Part shown: positions 56,401 through 64,000 of the stretch, in pieces
Position numbering within the stretch: position 1 is the stretch's first letter
How the letters are laid out: the number at the start of each line of letters is the position of its first letter
NCBI GenBank assembly: GCA_028583605.1
Contig: CM053326.1
Location: forward strand, 33,324,431 to 33,388,430
Direction of reading: 5' to 3'
Length of the DNA: 64,000 bases
Source: Dastarcus helophoroides
Lineage: Eukaryota > Arthropoda > Insecta > Coleoptera > Bothrideridae
Notes under the pieces: generated by a model
What the model was told of the DNA's origin: nothing
Database searches by the model: none
What the model saw: only the letters and a program-made list of their open reading frames with translations
Program-made: the position numbers and the translations under genes

Positions 56401-59400
56401 TTTAACATCTTTTTTCTAACAAAAATTCGAGTGTAAACACGCTATTTGAAGTGTCGGCAGAGCCGAAGATCGAAATTTTGAAAAATATTTATAATTAACT
56501 TCGACATTCGTGGAACAGCTGAAATTTTAAGTTATGTCGAAATTTTCAGATAAAGTCGATTTATTTAGAAAGTCTCGATTTTGAGTTTTTAACTTAAATT
56601 TAGAGAAGATAAATAAAATTTACAAAAAGTCGAAATTTTAAAAAAAGTTGAGTAAAAAAAAATTAATTTTGGAAAAAGGCCAAAATTTTCAAAAAATGTC
56701 AAAATGTGTTAACATTTCGAAAATAAACCAAAATTTTGAACTCGCATTTCACAAAAAGATATCAAAATTAAAACACGGACGGAATTTTTAAACGGAATAG
56801 TTTTTAGAATCAATCAAAATTTTAGGAAATGATCAACATTTTGAAAAATTGAAGAGTTCAAATTTTTCAAAAAGTCGAAATTTTAAAAAACTTGTAATTC
56901 GGAGAGTCAACATTTTCTAAAAGATAGAAATTTTCGAAAAGAATTAAAATTTTGAAAAATACGACAAAAAATAGAACTTTTTAAAAAAAGTTCAAATTTA
57001 CAAAAAAAAAACAAAATTCGGGAAAAAGTCGAAGATCGAAATTAATAAAAAACAAAAATAGAAAAATTCGTGATTACAAAATTTTGAATTTTGGAAAAAA
57101 TCGAATTTTGAAAAAAGTGAAAATATTGAAAGTCTGAATTGAAAATTTCAAAATATGGATAAAAATCTTGAAAAAATTGAAAATTTCGAAAAAGTGAAAA
57201 TTTCGAAAAATGAAAATTTTTTTAAAAAAGTAGAAACTTTGAATTTTGAAATGTCGAAATTTTCAAAAAAAAATGGGCACTTATGGAGACTGCCGAGAGA
57301 AGTGAAAACTTAAAACTATGATGTAACAAATTTCAAATATTTAAAAAAATATGTCATTAAATGTCCGGAGTGGCACAGTGGTAGAGCAATGGACTAGTAG
57401 TTCAAATAGTATTTTTTGGTAACACAAAACCTATATATGTTTAGTAAATATATGGCAAATCCAGGCGTTTATCCCCAATCTTTAGCAGCTTAACGCGCCT
57501 AAAGAAGTGTTTACTTCAAAACAGTTATTTTTGTAGGAACGAAAACCGAAAACCGGAATTAAAAAAAATTACGGTTTGAAGCCCTGGCAGAACAACAAAA
57601 CAATTAATAATAAGTTGTACATATGTCTTTTTCGCTAACTCCTGTTATAACAAACAACAAATCAATAACATTTTATGACTTTTTCATTTAAACAATCGTA
57701 TTATTCGTAATCGTTAGAAACATTAAAACGGTTTCGGTGTTTGATATGATTGGTTCATTTTACAAAAAGCTGGAATATGGCGGACCCAATAATAAGATGA
57801 ATTTAGAACGACAGATTTTTACTAGAGTGTCTCTAATCTAACACTGATTACAATCCCATCCACATGTACTAAATGCGTTATTAAATTTAATTTTGTATAA
57901 AAATCACATAGGGAGCTTCATTTGGAGTTTTATACTTTTTTTTATTAACTTTATCTTCATTTTTTAGTCGTCTATTTTTTTCAAGTTAGCTTAAATATTG
58001 AAATTGAAAAATTCCACATAACAGTAAAAATTTTACTTACATGCGTCCCATTTAGATATTCCGATTTAACAACCTGCGCATTAGTCGTCAAGACATCCAC
58101 GAGTTCGACCTTAATTTTCAAATCTTGCGGTATCGTAATTAGGATGTGGACGAGACGCCTGAAAAAGAAAAATTAAAAAAATTCCCCAAAAGTTTCCAGT
58201 TTAATATTACCCAGCTAAAAAGTTGACCAGATTTTCGCTATTTGAGAATCTCAACACTTTATTCTTGCACGGCCAAGACAGATCAATGACATCGGAGTGG
58301 GGGTGCAAATAGGCCGCAAAGAAACCAAAACCGGGAATATCCGTCACCGCGTAACGGTTAAACCGCGAGTAGCACTTCTTAGCATCCAAAATAACAAAGG
58401 GCACTTTGTTAAGGATCATCGACGGATTATTAGCGTTGGATCTCAACAGGGAATTGCAAATTTTCACAAGTTCAATGTTATCCTTTTGGGATACAGCCAT
58501 GTTGGTTTTCAGCACGCTGGTCGCCGGTGTCTGCACCTTTTCCCCCAATTTTGTTGGTCGCTGCGTTATCTGGGTTGATGACTGCGTCGGGGAAATTCTT
58601 ATAGTCGACGTTTTAGTCAACGTGGACAAAAGCTCGACGGTTTTATCGGGTTTAGGGCTGATGGGGACTGGAAACCGTGATGAATTCTGTTTTGGGTAGG
58701 TCCTGATGTAGCTTGTCGAAGCAAATGGACCGCGCGGCATTGTGCAGCTTTTCAACCAGAGGGCGCCACGTTTCGATCGGATAGCGTTGCCGTGCAGTTG
58801 GTCGAAGTACGTGGTAGTCACGAGGTTGCCTTTAAAGTATCTCAGGAATTCGAGGTTGTGGTCTTCTTGATTGGTGTAAGGTCCGATGAAGAGGCGATCA
58901 GCGTAGGCAGGACTTGCGTAGATGCCGTAGTTAGATTTAGAGAATCCACTTGATAATTCCGAACTCTTTAAAGCTATCGTTACGTTGTGGTGACTAGCTT
59001 CTTTGATAATATGAGACAAATCGGTGTATTTAATAGAGTAAGTACTCTTTATGAAAGCTAGATACGAAAAATCAGAATTTAAATATATCATTCTCCATCG
59101 ACTATCATTATCTATGGGTGGGAGTTCTAACTTTATTGGGAAATTCTCGGAGCTGGGGACGCTTTCATCAGTGGCAGGTTCCAGTACTTGTTCCTTGAAA
59201 TCGTAATGTTTCACCATGATTAAGCTGTGAGTCTTATTTTCTAAATTTTTATGCAAATAAGCTTCTTTCTGAGCCGAAGTTTTCTCCTCAGCGCTTTGAC
59301 CTGCGGGTATAATTTCTACATCGGCGTTTTTCTGTATATTTTTCAGACAAATACCGCTGATTTCATAATGATTATTACAAGGAGTTAAAATTATATGAAC

Positions 59401-62400
59401 CAAGTTCTTGGGCGTGTCTTTGGGTAAAATTCCGGTCAAAATCCACTTAACAATGCCATTTGGTTTTCCAATCTTTCTAATATCGACGTAATTATCGGGC
59501 GGCGTCTTATCAATGCTGTTCATCAAGAGACGAGAATTTTCCAAGGTAGACATCCAAATACCGATTTTCTTAGCGTTAAAATTCTTCAGTAGTTCATGCC
59601 ACGGTAACAATCGCATATAATCAGAGAAATTCCTCATTCCTAACTTCTTAATGATATCTAGGTTTTCATTGGTGGGAACTATAATTTCACCCTCGAAAAC
59701 GCTGTGATTGACCCGAATGCTACTCATCTTCGAAGATTTTTTGCGCCTCTGTATAGCCGGTAAATTGATTTTCGGGCCTAAACACTGCCTAAAAACGAAA
59801 AGTTTTAATCTCTCCGCCCCAGGTAGAGTTAGTGGCATTTCAACATCAACATAGGGATGTTCTAACTCTCTATAATTCGTATACTCGGGCATGTCTTGTG
59901 GAATGTACATATTAATGTCTTTGCTTTTATGCGCTAGATGATCCTTATACTTGGTATCTCTATTACGTTTAACGTATTGGTAAAAGACGCCGCGCGTTCT
60001 CGCACTTGTAGATTCCCTTGCATTTTCGTTCGTAGATTCCTTGCTCGGTAACGGATCATTGACAATACTTTTTCCCTCCTGAACCACATCGTTTATCTCT
60101 GTGCCCTCGAGCGTCCTCTTCCCCCCGCAAGGACAATCGTGTCGACCATGGTACAAGCAAAATGGCGCTACGTCAACCAAATCGAGTTTTTGTACTTTAA
60201 CAAAGCACGGAAACATCAGTTTTTTATCCTTGTCCACCACCGGTAGCATTTCCACATCATTCTCCTCATCATCGATTTGGTCAAGGGACATATTTTCGAC
60301 GTAATCTGAATATTTCCTCGGTGCTTTCGTAATCCGCTTCGCCTTGTGCATCCCCCCTAGGCCAACTACGATGGTTTTGTCATTGGCATGGATCACAGTC
60401 TGCGTGAATTCTTTTTCCACTTTAGCCAAATTTCGCTTGGCTCTGTCTTCGATTTGGATCACGGTATCGCTAGAGAGCACTTCCTTCCCTAACGGAAGTC
60501 CTCGATCGTAGTTGACTTTTCTCTTTGGGCAGCTGCATTCGAACATGCACTTCGCTTGGCGACAGTGCAACCCGGGGACGGACGCGCAGGTTAAACTGTT
60601 ACAAACACATCCCAGCTTGCAAAACGTTTTGGTACAATTCAAATTTTCTACCGCTTCGGGTTCCACGTTGATAATTTTGCAACTCAACCTGCTTAACTCC
60701 AAATCGACTTTTCTCTTCTTCTTTGGGTTTTTACTGCGCGTGTTTGTTTCTCCCTTTTGATCAAGTTCCGTCGACCCGGGTAGATCTGAAACTGCATCGT
60801 GTTCCGCAGCTATATCATATTTCACCAGAGAGTCCTCGATTTCTTTCGTCTCCACGTAGCTTATCAAGTCGTTTATGACGCTTTCAACTGTGTTTTTTTC
60901 CGGATCAACTTGAGGGATTACGATGGGTAAAGCGCTTCGTTTTTTGCGGGTTAATATATACTCTTTACCGTACTGGTACGGAATCGGAAGTTTACAAATT
61001 GTTCTTTCGTTCGAGGGTCCCTTTTTACTGCAGACAGCAGATAGGGCGAATTCAATACGCTCGTCCTCTAGGAGAGTCGAGCAAGGCAACAGATGCGTTA
61101 TGGAGGGATGTACAGGTTTGCCCACTTCTGGTACGATCTCAAGGTAAACTTTGGGCAACTTCCTCAAGCTGATGTCCCACTTTTTCGAGTCTTCATCCTG
61201 CGATATGTTTTTGGTGCTTAATGGTCCCGGTTTATATTTAACTCGGTTAGTATTTTTCAAAGCTTCCAGCAGGGTGTATTTCTTTAACAACGGCCCATTG
61301 CTGGGTGAAGCGTCGATTTTCAACGGCGACTTAACCTGCTTATAAACTTTATCTTTGATTTTTCCAAAGCATTTGAGGGCCTTGCTGGCCAAGTAAATTT
61401 TTTTTGAATTATACAGGATGAAGCCCCTATAATCCTCCGGTCGTCTGCGCCCTTTGCCGTCTTTCTGCGTCGAGGGAAGTGTGTTTTCCTTTTCAGTTTT
61501 CTTGTAAGTATCCTTTTTAACCAAGAAACCTTGAAGCAGTCGCCTTTTCTCCGCCAAAGTTTTTGGTTTCTTCTCATATTTCTCTTTTTCATTTCTCGTA
61601 GACTCACTCGTTCTAGTAGGGGGCACATTGATAGGGATAACATCTTTATAACCTTCCTTCAGGCCTTCTTCAGCCCTGGATTTGGGTATTGCGTAACTGA
61701 TATTTAACTTTGCATTCTCCGTGAGATATTCATCCAGCGAGTTACTAACGAAAGGCGACTTATCATTCTTGGGCGCAGTCTGATGTATTTCGTCATCTTT
61801 AGATGTTGATGCCTCGCTTGTATTCGTACTGTCATTGTGGTAGATTTCAACGAAATATGGCTGATTAACTGGCTCATCGATTTTGGGCGTAGACTTATTT
61901 TTTTCACTTAAAATTTGTCGTAAAGTTTCAACTGGGTCATGACTAAATTGATCTTCAACGTGTTTAAATTTCTTATTTTTCCAACCTTTGATCTTCGTTA
62001 TATCGTTCGTCTTCGTCAGGTGAATAGTATTATCTTCCGGAACTTCTGCATCGTCTATTTCCACTCCTCCCGCAACGTCAACGATTACAAAATCGGTTTC
62101 GCCCGACATGGAGATTAGAGACTCGCTTTTGTTTTCCTCCAGTTTACCACAATCTGATAACAGTTCCGCATCGGTGTGTGCTGGCTGTTTGGTGTCTTCA
62201 CCCGGGGCTAACTGCTTTCTATAATTTCTGGTGATTTCGCCAAAAGTTGCAACTTTTTTGGAAGGTTCAACCAAATTTACAGTTTTCTTCCGGTTTCTGA
62301 GGCTGCTCAGTTGCATCAGCAAGCTCTGTCTAATGTCAGATTTTGATGCGCCATCAAATATAATGGCGGTATCAAAATCGTTAGCATTATCGTTGGCTTC

Positions 62401-64000
62401 TACTACTTCTATTGGATTTGCCTTAGACGCTGGAAAGGGATTTCGCATTTGAATTTTGCCTTTTTTAACTGAAAGCTGCACAGCTGTTAATTTATCGTCT
62501 GGTCCACTGACATTCAGGATGTCCTTTCGGACGTAAATTTTTGGTTTTTCAACTTTTGGAATCTTTGAATTCTTCTCAGAATGTTCTATGCTATCACTGC
62601 TTCTTTTATTGCCTGATTCGATTTTTGGTCCCTCAATTGACGAGACTTGGTTCCTTTTTAACGACTCTTCTTTTAGTGCTGGTTTACGATCTGTACTAAT
62701 ACAGGCATCTTCGTCAGGCCCTCTAATAACATCACCTTTATTCATCCGTAATGCTTCATTTGTTTCTAATGAATTTGTCGTCGATTGTTTAGAATTTTCA
62801 TTTGGAACATCTTTGGTTTCATCGTTAACGATTAGCTTTTGAACTAAAGTGGTTTCGTCCAGAAAAACTTTGTTGGCAACTTCAGTTTTTGTTGTACTTA
62901 AGTCAGTCGTCAGATTCTGCCTTCCTAAGACTTTATCTGTGTTTCCGAGTGCTTTTGAGACATTATTCAACTGCATAAATATATCGTGAGGTCTTGGCAA
63001 GTTTTTCCGTAAGTTTTTCGCTTTACTTTCTTTGGTCTCGTCTAATTTTGTGTCGGGTAAGTTTTGTAATAAATTCTCGGTTCCGATCTTGTTTCTATTT
63101 TGCAAGGATTGCACTCTTAAGTTATCGTCTTTGGTTTTCGCTATTTCGTTATCACATAAAATTGTTGTAGAATTGGTTTTTTCTATTAACATTTTTTCCT
63201 CTGAACTTCTTTCTTTATGATCATTACTTACTTTATTGGAGTCATTTTCGTTACTCCTTGTTTTATAATCAGAGTTATTTTCGTTACTTCGCCCTTTATA
63301 ACCAGCAGTTTCACTAACTTTGTCTAGCTTGACTGAATCTTGTTGATCTACTAAAGATTTAGCATCATTTTTAGTTAAATCCTTAAGGTATTCAACTTCT
63401 GGTTTTTTCTCAATATTCGCCGTCGCTTCATCATTGCTTACTAGTGCAACTTGTTCCAGAGTTTTATTGGTATCTCCTGTTTCAAGATTTTGCTGACTTT
63501 TCTCTACTGATTCTGTTAATGAATTATTAGTATCAGCATCTTGGATTTCTTCCCTAGTATCCTCCCGATCTTTATCATTTATTGATAAAACTTGTCCCAA
63601 AATATTACTGGTATCCTCTTCCTTCTTTGTTGATCTCTGATTCCTTTAATTTTTGGCTAACGTCATCTTCTATTTTTCCATCAATATCCAGCTGTTTTAT
63701 TGCCACAATTGGTCCAAAACTGCTGTCTTTTGATTCAAAATAGATTTTTTCTCCCTGTTCGCCGACATCCATATTTTGGATTTTCTTCTCGATATCCATC
63801 AATCGTTTACTCTGGACTGGTCCAAAAATGTTACTGGTATCTTTTTCTTCAAGACTGCTTTTCTGTATTGATTCCGTAAATTGTTCGCTAACATTCGAGT
63901 CTTGAATTACTTCTATATCTTTCTTCCGTTTGGTTGCAATTGGTCCACAATCAGAAGTTTCTTCCAAACCCCTTTTATTTACTGATTTTTTTAATTGTTC
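49987..64000 (-). CDS. MGA-family protein, large nuclear regulator (5' end beyond window)
   Basis: Exons 64000-58211 (with an apparent one-base frameshift near 63620), 58158-58041, 55933-55724, 51073-50825, 50766-50680, 50624-50496 and 50436-49987 join in frame into about 2,330 visible residues. All introns are GT-AG: 52, 2,107, 4,650, 58, 55 and 59 nt. The diagnostic part is a cysteine-rich block (FCKLGCVCNSL, then CRQAKCMFECSCPKRKV), which matches the conserved domain of MGA and its insect relatives, followed by CLYHGRHDCPC about 120 residues later. MGA works in the MAX network and a variant Polycomb complex; a chromatin or transcription role is inferred by family only. The N-terminal third is acidic and disordered, and a coiled-coil-like segment lies in exon 4. 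No T-box or bHLH-zip is visible in the window. Confidence 0.82.
50496..50624 (-). CDS. MGA-like gene, sixth visible exon
   Basis: Forty-three codons, PASGASVNKSTAPVKESLNT to AEAAK. Acceptor ATTGTAG, donor GTATCC. Reading through the donor would give five more codons and a stop (VSYTK-stop), so intron retention would truncate the protein. Confidence 0.7.
50680..50766 (-). CDS. MGA-like gene, fifth visible exon
   Basis: Twenty-nine codons, TAPNKTANPSSSQIPTNILT to EEVAK. Acceptor TTTTTTAG, donor GTACTT, phase 0. Too short to stand alone as a gene. Confidence 0.7.
50825..51073 (-). CDS. MGA-like gene, fourth visible exon
   Basis: Eighty-three codons starting AASEIGYLKKLEEMLMDEKR (coiled-coil-like) and ending in an acidic ILDSDEEETDTSDK, which resembles a SUMO-interacting motif (hydrophobic residues followed by acidic ones). 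Acceptor TTCCAG, donor GTATTT, phase 0. Confidence 0.75.
51074..51332. other. Start of intron 3 of the MGA-like gene
   Basis: Non-repetitive, relatively GC-rich near 51160-51210. Nothing recognised. Confidence 0.35.
51333..51401 (+). repeat. Hammerhead element, copy F (tail only)
   Basis: Starts at the predicted cleavage side (CACACGTTAGAGCAGCCTTTG) and runs through CTTGGTTTCAGGGGTCAAG to ATATTTCAATT. Boxes CTGAAGA and GAAA are absent. Confidence 0.65.
51402..55120 (+). repeat. A-rich degenerate repeat filling intron 3 of the MGA-like gene
   Basis: Mostly AAAAAGTCGAAATTTT polarity from about 52070. Includes an (ATT)n stretch near 52724-52738, a segment duplicated around 53030-53240 and 53290-53480 (landmark AAAGAAGGCGAATTCTGC/AAAGAAGACGAGTTTTGC), and the 36-bp minisatellite listed separately. 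Confidence 0.6.
53738..53845 (+). repeat. Three-unit 35-36-bp minisatellite
   Basis: Units begin at about 53738, 53773 and 53809 and read AATTTCGAGAAAAAGATCGA followed by AATTTCGACAAAAACG, with one or two changes. This is the most regular small-period array in the window. Confidence 0.8.
55131..55230 (-). repeat. Hammerhead element, copy E (core present, helix I lost)
   Basis: Minus-oriented. CTGAAGA (55227-55221), helix II GATAGT-TTG-GCTATC with one wobble, GAAAC and CGTTAGAGC are present, but the 5' strand of helix I (expected CTCT) reads ACAT, so pairing with AGAG is lost. The tail runs to 55131 without the distal GGTCCAGTCC segment. Confidence 0.7.
55724..55933 (-). CDS. MGA-like gene, third visible exon
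   Basis: Seventy codons: ICTKLGVFETRGITVEILEK to DDMAYVTHL. Acceptor CTTGCAG and donor GTAATA, phase 0 at both edges. Predicted mostly helical. Confidence 0.8.
56330..57290 (+). repeat. A-rich degenerate repeat in intron 2 of the MGA-like gene
   Basis: AAAAAGTCGAAATTTTAAAA-type block in the same polarity as intron 3. The flanks (55934-56330 and 57560-58040) are single copy with no gene seen. Confidence 0.55.
57363..57560 (+). repeat. Possible tRNA-derived SINE
   Basis: GGAGTGGCACAGTGGTAGAGC resembles a pol III A box (TGGCACAGTGG), and AGTTCAAATAG about 25 nt on resembles a weak B box. The rest is unrelated to tRNA. No second copy is in this window, so the boundaries are guesses. Confidence 0.35.
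58041..58158 (-). CDS. MGA-like gene, second visible exon
   Basis: Completes a split GGG codon and then encodes RLVHILITIPQDLKIKVELV to EYLNGTH. Acceptor TTTTTCAG is at 58159 and donor GTAAGT at 58040. Confidence 0.8.
58211..64000 (-). CDS. MGA-like gene, large first visible exon
   Basis: Open from the window end to donor GTAATA at 58210 (phase 2), apart from one frame change near 63620. Counting residues from 63600: 1-620 S/T/E/K/N-rich and likely disordered; a conserved-looking block around 720-760 (EDYRGFILYNSKKIYLASKA); a second at 813-897 (KVYLEIVPEVGKPVHPSITH); the cysteine block at about 983-1030; CLYHGRHDCPC at about 1150-1160; and folded-looking segments at about 1500-1620 and 1735-1797. 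The frame that seems to begin at 63600 starts with TTG and has no ATG before an upstream stop, so it must continue from the frame at 64000-63605. Confidence 0.8.

Noticed and set aside
58297..63220. Plus-strand frames opposite the large exon
   Set aside because: They are antisense shadows of a long conserved coding exon with no independent features.
63598..63600. Start of the long MGA-like frame at 63600
   Set aside because: The codon there is TTG inside NILGQ, not ATG. The frame continues a repeat from upstream, so this is not a translation start.

Overview
The window looks like nuclear DNA of an arthropod, most likely an insect. It is AT-rich and has GT-AG spliceosomal introns, among them four very short ones of 52 to 59 nt. 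It carries insect-type decayed transposons (Tc1, hAT, PIF/Harbinger-type MITE, RTE and jockey-like LINEs, Helitron-like elements and pieces resembling Penelope termini). Both recognisable genes are of animal type. I could not fix the insect order from sequence alone.

Layout. Two protein genes lie in tandem on the minus strand. The first is a D-type cyclin: coding exons at 37358-37555, 33034-33249 and 12170-12326, separated by introns of 4.1 kb and 20.7 kb. Its C-terminal exon or exons were not found and probably lie beyond the left end. The second is a large gene from 49987 to beyond 64000 with seven visible exons. It carries the cysteine-rich conserved domain of the MGA (MAX gene-associated) family. 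Near its 5' side, a repeated N-terminal region is crossed by an apparent one-base frameshift at about 63620.

Between and inside these genes, much of the window is degenerate low-complexity DNA built from one vocabulary (AAATTTCGAC / GTCGAAATTT with A or T runs). It occurs in A-rich or T-rich blocks that switch polarity, and in several places it is organised into higher-order tandem units (about 36, 260-280, 319, 480, 530-590, 550 and 755 bp). One block of 3.35 kb is the interior of a hAT-type element with an exact 8-bp target duplication, which shows that at least part of this satellite-like DNA travels inside a transposon.

The most interesting signal is a family of seven short dispersed copies carrying a type-I hammerhead ribozyme core of the minimal kind known from Penelope-like retroelements. 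Three copies keep every core element, and three are arranged as head-to-head inverted pairs. Helix II shows a compensated base-pair change.

Nested insertions can be read exactly: a 730-bp MITE with TAA target duplications inside a dead Tc1 transposase gene, and the hAT element inside a dead LINE reverse transcriptase. At the left end, two unrecognised reading frames converge with overlapping stop codons inside the presumed cyclin D intron.
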